NCBI GenBank assembly: GCA_002778195.1
Contig: PCDI01000012.1
Location: 1,087,801 to 1,151,800 of the forward strand
From: Raffaelea ambrosiae
Lineage: Eukaryota; Ascomycota; Sordariomycetes; Ophiostomatales; Ophiostomataceae
Length of the DNA: 64,000 nt
Reading direction: 5' to 3'
Both the position numbers and the translations under genes were made by a program. Positions 43,324-53,808 of this stretch are shown here, in pieces (the stretch's first letter is position 1; the number at the start of each line of letters is the position of its first letter). The notes beneath the pieces are model-generated. The model was given only the letters and a program-made list of their open reading frames with translations, made no database searches and was not told the DNA's origin.

Positions 43324-46300
43324 ATGGCGACGGTGAACCCCGTCGGCTTTACTCTCCTAACACACAGCGACCCTACTGCCAACAGGCCGTACCGAGTGAA
43401 GTATGATGGCACTAAATCTCGCAGAGTTGCGATCAAGCACGCCTGGCTGACTGGGTCTTAGCATCATCTTCATCCATGGCCTGAGGGGTCATCCACAGCA
43501 TACGTGGGAGGCCGACCAGAGCGTCCACGACAAGAACGATAGCAACGGCGATGGAAATGTCGGCAGCGGTAGCAGCAGCCCCCAGGCTTCCCGGAGAAGT
43601 TTGTTCCATAGGATGTGGGCCCTACCAGCAAGCTCCGGTGCGAGAGTCTTCTGGCCCCGAGACTTCCTGGCAGAAGACATGCCCGAAGCACGAGTGTGGA
43701 CATACGGATACAATGCGGGTGTTACCAGTGGCCTGTTCCAGGCGAGCAACCAGAACAGTGTCTCGCAGCACGGGCGCGATCTCGCTGTGCGCTTGGAAAG
43801 TGACATCGACAACTCGGTACGAGATGTTTTCAGGGCTACACTACAAAGCCACAGTACATACACAGGATGATTGGCTAACAGTATGCCTATAGGAGCCCCT
43901 TGTGTTTGTGGTACACAGTCTCGGTGGCATCATCACCAAAGACGTGAGTTGTTTTTGTGCTTTGACCGGGGGGGGGATACTTTCACTGCTAATGGTCGCT
44001 TCATAATCACAGGCCTTGCACAAGTCGCCGAAAAGTCTCTCGCGGACGAAATTCATCGTGTTCCTGGGCACGCCCCATCGAGGCAGCCGATATGCAGGAT
44101 GGGGCGGGATCATGACCAACATTGCCGGCGCCGCGCTTCACGACATGAACAAAGGAATTGTCCGAACACTGGAGGTGAACGGCGAGGTCCTGGACATCAT
44201 ACACAACGAGTTCAGGAAGGACGGGGCGGGCATCGCCTTCCACTCCTTCCAGGAGGGGCGGTCCATGTTGGGAATCAAAGGGGTGCATAAGAAGGTACAT
44301 CACGAGGTTATTGGGGTTTTTTTTTTGAAAAAAGTCGGCTGACACCGGGCAACAGGTTGTGGAAGATTTCTCGTCCACGCTCGACATGCCATCCGAGACA
44401 GTTGAAAGCATCGATGCGAATCATAGAGAAATGGTTCGCTGTCGAAGCAGAGACGATCCACGATACATTGCTATCAGCAAGGTTCTTTTCAAGTTCGTCC
44501 GGCAGGAAGAGCTGGGAAGGAACAGCGCGCACCCACAGGCTGTGCCGGCACCAGCATCAGCACCAGCATCAGCCCCGGTGGAGCTAGATGCACAGGACAG
44601 GCCACCCCAATGTACGTGCTGAACAGGTTGGCTGCATTGTATTGCCAAAGGCACACAGACTCTAATGCCAATATCATCAAAGGTCCGGTTCACTATTCGA
44701 TCCCGCTACTTCGCAACAAGCAGTTCGTCGGACGCGAGATGATCATCGACAGGCTTCGGAGCTTATTCTTTTCTCGCGGCTGTCAGGTGGCTGCCATTGC
44801 CGGTCTGGGCGGCATGGGCAAGACACAGGTCGCTCTGCAGATAGCCTACTGGGTGAAAGAGAACAAGCCTGCGTACTCCGTGATGTGGCTGTCTGCGCAG
44901 AGCATGGAGACGTTTGAGCAGTCCTGTCGAGCTGTTGTGGATGAATTCCAGCTGCGAGTGGTCGACGAGAAGGAGGACGCGAGAAGTACCGTCAAGCGGC
45001 ATCTGAGCACAGAGAGGTCAGGAATGTGGTTTCTGGTCGTGGACAACGCCGACGATAAGGACCTGCTCTTTGGAGAATCCGCCGGCAGTTCTGTTCCTGG
45101 CATCCGTGCCTACCTTCCCCAAAGAGACGGGGGTCTCACACTTTTCACGACGAGGCACAGAGAAATCGCAGCCGCTGTTGTCACAAGCATGGACCACGTG
45201 GTTGATCTGAAGGAGATGACTCAGGAAGAGGCCCTGGCACTGTGGCAGACGCTGGGATACAGAGACGAAGACCTGGGCCGTGACGACAGCGACGATGGCG
45301 GCGACGATGGCGGCGACGATGGAGAAGACACCTTTGCCCTCCAGCCGCAGCAGCCACAGCAACCACAGCAACTGCTTCGACTGCTTCAGGAGCTCACCTA
45401 CCTTCCCTTGGCCATCAGGCAGGCAGTGGCATTCATCAGTGTCCACCAGATCTCTGTGGAGGAATACTTGGACCTTCTGCATGGCACCGAGCAAGACGCC
45501 GTCGAACTGTTTGATTACGAGTTCCACGACAGCACGCGCTACGACCAATCAAAGAACGCGGTGGCCTCGACGTGGCTCGTCTCCTTCAACAAAATCCGCA
45601 CATCCGACAGCAGGGCAGCCGACCTCCTGTCGTTTATCGCTTGCATTGAGCCCAAGGCCATCCCGCACTCCCTTCTTCCAGACTTTGACTCAAAGGTGCA
45701 GCAGACGAGGGCCATTGGCACTCTCTGTGCCTATTCGTTCCTGACAAAACACGGAGTCCGCAGCCCGGTCTATGACATGCACAGCCTCGTTCACCTTGCC
45801 ACTCAGAAGTGGCTGCAGGGCGAAGGCCGTATGGCGTCTGCGCTGGTCCTGGCTGAGAGCCGCTTTGTTGATCTTTTCGGGCCACGCTACCCCCAAAATT
45901 GGTCAGCACGGCGGGCATACGGGCCTCATCTAGTTAAGCTGTCACTGCAAATTCCGGTAACCAGCAATACAGTACTATATTATGTCTTGCATATGCAAGC
46001 TTCAATGTATCTGTTTGCCGACGGCCGAAGTAAAGAGGCGTCCCATCACGCACAGACGGCGTACCAGATTGCAGTTTCCGACAATACGATGACAATTACG
46101 AATAGGCCGGTACTAGCACTATGTCTGCTTGTGGATATCTACGTTGCTGCGGGCGATGCACGAAAGATAAAAGAGGTCACAGCAGCATTGGAGTGTCTTC
46201 GGCATAACATTCAGCATACACATTTTTCCACGCTAGATTTACTATATGCCCTTGGTAGGGGTTATATTCACACCGGCCAGGCGGAAAAGGCGATTGCATT

Positions 46301-46841
46301 GATCAAAAATGTTATGGCTGCCGCGCAAAATGCACATGCTGAAAACCGCGCGCCGCGGCTGACGCCGCGGCTTTTCCTGGCTTTTGTGGACGCCTTCAAG
46401 GCTATTCCAATGCTGGAAGAGTCGGAGGCTATACAGCGGCACACGCGTGCAGAAGACCACCTAGGTCGGCACAAATCATTATTCGAACTTACTCTGACTA
46501 ACTTTGCAAATGGCCAGGTCACAGAGTCTATCATATTACTCAAAGAGATAGTGGCTATACAGAGGCGCACGCTTGCAGAAGACCACCCAGGTCGGCTCGA
46601 ATCATTATACAGCCTTGCTCTGGTTTACCTTGGAAATGGCCAGGCCACAGAGTCTATCGTATTACTCGAAGAGATAGTGGCTATACAGAAGCACACGCTT
46701 GCAGAAGACCACCCAGGTCGGATTGCTGGAAGGGGAATCACGCTATCGATAAGGAAGAGAAAGACGGAAGACGTTTCTGGAGACGGGAACGAGGGGGGGG
46801 GCAGCCAAACAACAACTCATAGGGCAGTCTCTACGTCCTAG
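43324..46841 (+). CDS. Fungal NLR: alpha/beta-hydrolase (SesB-like) - NB-ARC - TPR protein
   Basis: Six exons: 43324-43400, 43462-43816, 43893-43943, 44013-44294, 44356-44611 and 44683-46841 (introns 61-76 nt), giving 1059 aa. The N-terminal hydrolase has VNIIFIHGLRGHP (about 25-37), the nucleophile S153 in VVHSLGGIITKDAL, and FIVFLGTPHRGS. NB-ARC follows, with FVGRE, the P-loop AGLGGMGKT (380-388), Walker B FLVVDNAD, GLTLFTTR and the LPLAIRQA motif. The C-terminus carries TPR-like repeats; the last units are 42 residues (126 bp) and nearly identical. These proteins are cytosolic STAND receptors that oligomerise on signal and activate the N-terminal effector, often causing incompatibility cell death. 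The repeat array stops abruptly mid-unit after EDHPGR and is followed by an unrelated basic tail. Confidence 0.87.
46410..46724 (+). repeat. 126-bp tandem repeats encoding TPR units of the NLR
   Basis: The block GTGGCTATACAGA-(A/G)-GC(A/G)CACGCTTGC recurs exactly 126 bp apart (about 46550 and 46676), and a more diverged copy starts about 46427. Each unit codes an AIQ(R/K)HTLAEDHPGR-type TPR. High nucleotide identity implies recent duplication or gene conversion. Confidence 0.85.
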
Positions 46842-47061
46842 TTGGCGGGACTAGAGAGCCTCTGTGAAAGTCTGGAGAGAAGGTACACGTCCAAGTGCTA
46901 GAAAGACGTCTTCCATCAGTATGTATATATTCTTCCCCTTGGACCATATTCAAAAAGTTCTGCAAATGGGCCATCTCAGACGGCTATCCTGAGCAAGAGA
47001 TCACACCCTCCGCATGGCCAAAAAAAAAAAAAAAAATAAAACAGGCACCCTTCCACCACCA
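46842..47061. other. Short convergent intergenic region
   Basis: 3' ends of the NLR and monooxygenase genes; one A-run at 47019-47034. Confidence 0.6.
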
Positions 47062-49058
47062 CTACTCGTTCCAGCTCTCACGGTAGGTGGCCAAGTCCAC
47101 GTCGGGCCCGACCACGTACCGCGTCAGCTCTTCTCTGTCCCCCCGGCGCTCCCTCTCCGTCCACCCGTTGCCAAAGTACTCGAAGCGGTTGTGCCGGGCC
47201 GCCTCGTCGCGCACAAACACAAAGTCCTCCCACCGGGGATCCCGCCGCACCAGCCAGTTGTGCTGTGCCGTGCCGGGCCAGGCGCCCACGACACGGCCGC
47301 CGAGCTTGAACCAGTTGCTGCAGCGGTCCGCCTCGACCTTGTTGGCAAAGTAGCCCTCGACGACGGCGTGGAAGTCGTCCGTGGCGTCCGGCGACGGCGA
47401 CAGCGCCACGTACGACTGCGACTGGATCTTGCGCATGCACTTGGCCATGTACGTGGCAAAGTCTTCGGCCTGCGACTGGACCGAGCCGCCATAGGTGAAG
47501 CTCTGCGCCTGCATCGTGAAAAAGCAGTTGGGGAACCCGGGCGCCATGACGCCCAGGTAGGTGGCGGGCACGCGTCCCAGCGCCGGCGACCACGCCTCCT
47601 GCAGGTTGACGCCGTGGGCGATGGTGGCGAACCGCGGCGCGTAGCCCGTGTCGAAGCCCGTCGCGGCCACGATGGCGTCGACCGCGCGGCTGCGGCTGCT
47701 GCCGCCGTCCTCCTGGGCGGTCACGACGCCCGTCGCCGTGACCGCGCAAATGGGATCCGCCACGTAGACCGTCTTTCCTGCCACGATGCTTTCGAGGTAC
47801 CCCGGCGCCGGCGTCGGCCGCCGACAGGCCGGGGCGTAGTCCGGGGTCAGCTTGCGGAGCAGCTCCTCGTCGTCCGACGGCACCCGCTCTTGGAGCACCC
47901 GGACAAAGTGCGCGCGCAACTGGTCGTTCTCGCGCGAGTGCAGGATGGTGCCCTTCCACTGCTGGTGCTTGAGATATTCCAGGCTGCGGCGGAACTCCAG
48001 GTACTCGTCCGGGTTCGCCTTCCATCTCTGCTGCTGCTCGTGGCTGTACTTGGGGCCGCCCGGGTTCGCCGCATCCGGGATGGGTGTTCCGGCGTCCAGG
48101 CTCGCGGCGATCCACGTGGGCCCATGGACATAGTGATCCACGCCTGTCGCCCCCCTCTTGAGCAAGTTGGGGATGAGCTGCAGACCACTGGCGCCGTTGC
48201 CGATCACTGCGATGCGCTTGCCAGCCGGGTCAAAGTTTGGGTCCCAGTGGGCCGTGTGCATGAGAGGGCCCTGGAAGCTCTCCAGGCCCGGAATCTCCGG
48301 CAGTTTCCACTTGCTCAGGATGCCTGTGGCCGAGACCAGAAACTCGGCCGTGTCGGCGAAGATGTCGCCTGTCTCCAGGTTCTTGACTTGGACCGTCCAC
48401 TTGTTGTCTTGCCACCGGGCCTCGACGACTTCGTGGCGCAGCTTGAGATGCTTGTCGACGCCGTACTTTTTAACGACACCTTCGTAGTACTCGCGAATGT
48501 ATGCTCCCTCGGGATACGCCTCGGGCCATTCGTGGTTGGGCTCAAAGCCGAATTGGTAGATGTGCGAGACAACGTCGCAACGGACACCGGGGTATCTGTT
48601 AAGCGTCCAGGTGCCTCCCTAGATGAGATCAGAAAGCGTTCTTGTGTTCTGTGTGTGGGAAGGGGGGTTTGGGGGGGTTTTTGGGGGGGTTTTTTTGAGA
48701 GTTGATTTTTTTCAGCGTTTTCAACGTTTAGTTTCCAACCAGGGCAGAACTTACCACTGTATCGTGTCTCTCGTAAAGGCTGTACTCAAAGTTGGGCACT
48801 TTCTTGGGCAGCAAAACGGACGCCGCAATTCCTGCAATCCCAGCTCCGATGATGATGGCCTTGGGCGAGCTGTTAGCCGAGGTCGCCCAATGTGCAGATA
48901 TCCGCCCAAACATCCACCACGCCCGCCGCCAACAATACACGTGCCTTGACAGGACGGGCTGGGTCATATGGCTTGTCCTGGGGAATGTAGCTGGTTCTCC
49001 GGCCAGCATCCGAGCCGTCGATTGGTGCGACGTTTGTCATTTTCGAGTAGACTGACAT
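47062..49058 (-). CDS. Flavin monooxygenase, Baeyer-Villiger type (BVMO)
   Basis: Three exons: 49058-48939, 48859-48755 and 48618-47062 (introns 79 and 136 nt), giving 593 aa. The FAD-binding motif is IIIGAGIAG (about 42-50), split from the N-terminus by intron 1. The GGTWTLNRYPGVRCD block follows intron 2. The BVMO fingerprint FxGxxxHxxxW reads FQGPLMHTAHW, and the second Rossmann motif for NADPH is VIGNGASG. ATGFDTGY closes the core. The enzyme inserts oxygen next to ketones (ester or lactone formation) or oxidises aldehydes or heteroatoms, using FAD, NADPH and O2. All key motifs are intact. A second ATG at 49040 is possible. It borders the NLR, with no biosynthetic gene adjacent. Confidence 0.92.
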
Positions 49059-50443
49059 GCTCCAGATGAGCCTCGAACCCTACTGTCTGCCGCCGGTTGC
49101 ACGGTGATTCTTATATAAAGTCCACCTGCCAAACCATGCTTCCGCTAGTCTTGTCTCTGTAATACGACCCCGAGTGTTCTCTGGAGAAATTCCCCATACC
49201 GGCATAGATAGTATCTGTATAGATACCAGGAGCTGCTGTGGGAATATCCTAGCCCCGAGGTGGGATGATGCTTATCAGTAGCAACGATGATGCAATGGCG
49301 ACGCAATGCTGCTCTTCTGGTATCTTAGTCATGTAGCTACGATTTGTCCCTTTTTTGAGAAGGATGACGGCTTAGTCGGGGTTGCCTTTCCAAACTGCAA
49401 GGTTTTCGTCGCTACATCCAGTGCGTCCTATTAGTAAACTGCATTTTTGCCCGATTTTCTCGAATAATCAGAACCGGTCGGGGAGATGAGGAAAGTAGTC
49501 AAGGGAGTTGCCGCTGACTTTCTTATATAGGAGCGGGGAAAGAACCAGTTATTTCTATGGAAAAACTGCTGTGCTACGTCCTCCCTTATCATGTCTACAA
49601 ATACCTGACTTTAAAGCTGTGCCAGCATCGTCGCACCAGCACGGCACGCCCCCGTGCAAGCCTCTGTGGCTGTGACCCAAAGTCTGGGCATGAAAGCGGC
49701 CAAACCGCTTGCTGATGCTTACTTTGAGCACAGTAGCTCTTTTCCCATCGTTGTCGCATCCAAGGAGGGCTCTCTGCCGGTGGCTTAGTCCTTGTATAGT
49801 GGCAGCGGGCACAGCGGTGCTGAACAGATCCGGTTCATCTGTCGCTGTATCTAGGGCCAAGGGCCACTATGCAGCTATTGTCCACATTCTCTCACCGAGC
49901 CAATACATTATTTGCATAGGGAACTCGGGATCCGTTGAACAGTTGATGCCATTTTGTTTATACAGACTCAGATAAAAAAGTTACTGCATGTTAACCTTCA
50001 CCCTGTTCAGGAAGAAACACAATGCTATCCGTACACATGAAGATGTCAAGAGAACACATTTTGTTAGAGTTACGACGTGCGTTGGCATGTTGAGCAGCGT
50101 TTTGTTTTTCTGGAACAAGATTTGTTCCTCGTCTTCAATGCCTGTTCAAGTCTATATGTTATTATTGCCGCCAAAAAAAAAGCTAACGAACAGTTCTTGT
50201 AAAAATAGATTTGAGCCTTGGAAATTTTTTGTTCAGTCTGCAGATGAAGATGCGTATAAATAGGGGCGCCCACTCCTACATTGGTTTGATTGTCGTTTTC
50301 ACATCATCATCTTCATCATCTCGTCCAAAGTCTGAACAGTCTGAATACCCTCTACAGAAACCCAACTGTAACCACAACTTCTCGGAGCATTCGCATCAGT
50401 CATATCATTTCACACACATCTAAGCCAGCGACAAACCGCCAAA
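49059..50443. other. Long intergenic region, no recognised gene
   Basis: About 1.4 kb, AT-rich, containing only ORFs without family features. Confidence 0.5.
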
Positions 50444-50665
50444 ATGTGCTACAAAGAGGTCTGCTACACTTACTACGAATGCGGCCACCTAAAGGATCAA
50501 GACTCTTGGATCGTCCAGTGCGACGAGGCCAAGAGCAGGGGTTGGGACGCGGAATGCGACCGGCTCGACCCTCAAGAGACGTCCGAGAGGACGGAACGCG
50601 GCATGTGCGTCCCCTGTGAGGAGGAAGCTGAACAGGAGTCGTGGCAGAACAACTACACTTGGTAA
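50444..50665 (+). CDS. Small cysteine-rich fungal protein, unknown function
   Basis: A 73-aa intronless ORF with a good context (AAAATG). It has seven cysteines, including a YECGH pair and a CVPC motif, in the arrangement C-x4-C-x5-CGH...C...C...CxxC. This resembles a common class of small ascomycete hypothetical proteins with CGH and CxxC elements that may bind a metal such as zinc. It is acidic in the C-terminal half and has no signal peptide, so it is unlikely to be a secreted effector. The flanks on both sides are long and gene-free. The function is unknown. Confidence 0.6.
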   Translation: MCYKEVCYTYYECGHLKDQDSWIVQCDEAKSRGWDAECDRLDPQETSERTERGMCVPCEEEAEQESWQNNYTW

Positions 50666-51821
50666 GTCGGTGGAGATCCACCCCAGTCGGTGGAAGGTGG
50701 AAAGAATATGCTAGCTGTTTCCTGCCCATTTTCTTAAACAAGCTTTCAACAGTGTAAAGATGTAGTCGCGTTGATTTAAGCCGAGTCTTAGCTGTAACAA
50801 ACCCTCACCAGCACCTCCCAGCGCCTTTTGGTGCATATATAAAGGAACCGAGGAAAAGAGACAAAATAATAAGGGAGTCCGCTCTGTATTTCACCAGGTT
50901 TTACTTGAACAAACAGTGCTCGTGAAGACAATAGTACAATAAGCATCAGCCAGTCATCATGTAAATGCAATGGGGCAGCTCTACCCTGTATCATCTGAAG
51001 AAAGAAAGAAACCAAAAAAGGCCCGTCAACAGATAGACAAAAGGGTATGGACTTCGTCTTTATGCAGATAACAGCTTCTTACTAGGGTTTCAATGTGACA
51101 TGGTTCTTTTTTTCTTTTTATCATCAACTGCCCCTATTGATCCGCCCGCCCTGTTGTTAGCTTGTCCATCTGAACACCATGCCTGATGGAGTTTTCCCAC
51201 GAGGCGCACGTTGCCAAGATTGAAGCTTATTGCGAAAGGGCTCTAATCTGCAACAGACTTTCTCGGGAGCGAGGGCTGTGCTGTTCTGGAACCGTTCGTT
51301 TGGCATTAACAAAGTTTGGGGATGGATGGTCTTGGCGGGGATTTTTGTTTAGCAAGGCTTTTCTTGTCTTGGCAGCGTATCGCTCTCGGTTTCGCTATCC
51401 ACCAGAAAAACAAGACCAAAAAATGCACGAGCCTGATTGGCTAGCCTAGACTTACACGCTTTTGTGTCCTCCTTGTTGACTGTTTTTACACATGCACACA
51501 CACACCTTGCATTGTCAGGCCAAGCCTTATCGCTCTCGCTCTCAACGTCTCTCGCTGTCGTTCTGTAAATAGATGCCAACGATGATGTTTTTTTTGTCCT
51601 TGTTTTGTTTCTTCAGGTATATAAGACCAGGTATGCCAACCATCTTCATAGGTTTGGAGATGGCTCGTGTATCAACAGAAAGCTGTCAACTTTCGAGCAG
51701 CGAAAACAAAACTCGTCGCTTCCAAAAAACTGTGCGAAACGCCGTGACAGCCCGCCCCCGACAGCCTTACAGCCGAACAAGGAAGGGAGATACACAGCAC
51801 ACACAACACACTCATTATACA
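50666..51821. other. Intergenic, no recognised gene
   Basis: About 1.15 kb of AT-rich sequence upstream of the membrane-protein gene; nothing recognisable. Confidence 0.5.
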
Positions 51822-52844
51822 ATGTCGTCCTCTTCGGGTTTCGGTCGCTTTTTCGACACGCGATACAAGACAGCAGTCCACATTGTGGAACTTGTGCTCA
51901 TCCACGTCGTCTTAGCCCTGACAGCCGTGCGGATCTTCACGCGGCCGAAAGGCGCACCGATGTCGAGATCCACGACCATGGGTCTGGGAATGGTACGTAC
52001 TGGGTGCGATGGATGATAGCGAAGGGATGATATCGTAGCAGAATAACCCCCGACGACGACTCCTGTGATAACAGGTTCAGCTTATTTCGTGCCATGGTCT
52101 CGTGACTGATCCGTGTTACCTGTATTGATCTTTTTTTTTCATGCAACAGGGAGCCAAGTCGCTCGTCTTTATTCTCTATCAGCTTCTGACGGCACACGTA
52201 GAAGCATGCAAGAGATGGGCGAGCCTGAAAGCGAACGCCATTATCAACTCTCTCGAAATCGTCTTCTGGGCGGCTGTCGTCTTCCTCACCGCCACGACGA
52301 TGCCAAAAACCTGCCAAGGCGTCTTTTGCATCGCCGCCATTGTCGTTATTGTCGTTTCTGTCTTCTTATCGTTCGTACCCCCATTCAGATTGCCCCCACA
52401 CCAAGATCAGAACCAACAACTCCATAACATAGGATTCTCTCGACCTGGGCAGCCATTACCAGCATCATTGCATTCCGTCAATCGAAAAGTATCGAGAGCA
52501 AGAACGACTCGGACAGCTCTGGACAGCAATACGGTTACCAACTCTACAACGCGGTTCAAGATCCCCAACAGGTATATTATGAGCAGCCCAACCTACAGCC
52601 CAAAGCACCCATGGCCGCTTACGAGGAACCCCGCCATAGCCGCCGAAATAGCCCTAGCCAGAGCCACAGTCGTAGTCATGACTACAGTCAGAGTCAAGAC
52701 TACAGTCATGGCCAGACCCGCAGCCACAGTCGCAGCCACAGCCACGGTTATCGTCCAGGTCAAGCAAACGGCCCTCAACACTATCATCAACACCACAACT
52801 CGTACCAATATCCGCAGAACCAGCAGGCGTACAGTCCGGCCTAA
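51822..52844 (+). CDS. MARVEL-like four-helix membrane protein with Ser/His/Gln-rich tail
   Basis: Three exons: 51822-51992, 52150-52370 and 52433-52844 (introns 157 and 62 nt), giving 267 aa. Hydrophobic segments include IVELVLIHVVLALTAVRIF, SLVFILYQLLTAHV, IVFWAAVVFLTATTM and, across intron 2, IVVIVVSVFLSILSTWAAI, consistent with four helices of a MARVEL-domain protein. The cysteine pair TMPKTCQGVFC in a loop is typical of fungal members. The cytosolic tail (about residues 175-267) is rich in Gln, Tyr, His and Ser, with SHSRSH, SQSQDYSHGQ and SHSRSHSHG runs. The splice at VFLS/ILSTW restores frame and hydrophobicity. Such proteins sit in the plasma membrane or eisosome-like domains; the exact role is unknown. 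Confidence 0.78.
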
Positions 52845-53808
52845 CCGGCCGTGAAGTCTCGGCCTTTGGGAACCGACAAGGGAGACTTCCCGCACAGAAT
52901 ATTTCCGACAAATTTGAAAATCACTGTCTTGAAAGTCTAAATCACGACCCCCTCAGAAAGAATGAAACACCGCAAAAATAGACACATCCTGGGTAGGTTT
53001 GTTACGGTGGCGGGAGGTATGGGGGATAGATTGGCTAGCGATATTCTTTGTTTATTTATTCGGGGGGTGGCGGAAGGAATGGCATGAGCCAAGATAAGGC
53101 GTCAGGAGTTGAAATGGTTTTAATTTTCTTTTGAATTTTCCTTTGTAGATTTTTTTTTCAACTAGTGGGTAGCAATACGAAAGCGAGTTTGGTCTATTCC
53201 TGAGAGCATGGAGTTGCCGGACAGTCTGTGTCTTGCATACAGATGCCTTATAGCATTGACTAGCATTTTTCAGATCTTCCATGTAAGGAGCTACAGCAAC
53301 CCGTTACACCTATGCTTCATGAACATGTTGCCTGCATGCAACCTCTTGGCAGAATGCCACTAACACAATAGGCAGTATAGAGATGGAACCAAAGGAACAG
53401 AAACAGCAGAAGCAGAAAAGGGTCCTGCAACAAGCAAGACACATCCGTGAGCGGGGGCGCAGACTGACTCCCGGTATAATGTTGGGTATCTCTGGAACAA
53501 ACTAGAAAGGTAGAAGAGGGGAAACAAAAACAAGAAAAAAAAACATAGATATTCCGAATAGAAAATAATCAACATGCATCAGAGGAAGTTCCCGGTCCTG
53601 AAAGTGGGGTATCTCTTTGCTGAAGCAGCATGGTGTTCTGTTTTGATCGTGGCTCATGATCATTGATTCCGTGTCCCTTGATGAAGCCAGTCCCAAAAAT
53701 ACCAAAAGTCATTAGAAAAAGAGAAAACGGAGGCATACACGTATCTCTCTGTGTACGTCAACTTATAAGTTCTGCAAGCCCGTAACCATGTCAGATGGTC
53801 ATGTCGTC
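52845..53808. other. Convergent intergenic region
   Basis: AT-rich 3' regions of two converging genes; no further gene recognised. Confidence 0.5.

Noticed and set aside
47014..48705. 563-codon plus-strand ORF
   Set aside because: Antisense shadow of the Baeyer-Villiger-type monooxygenase.
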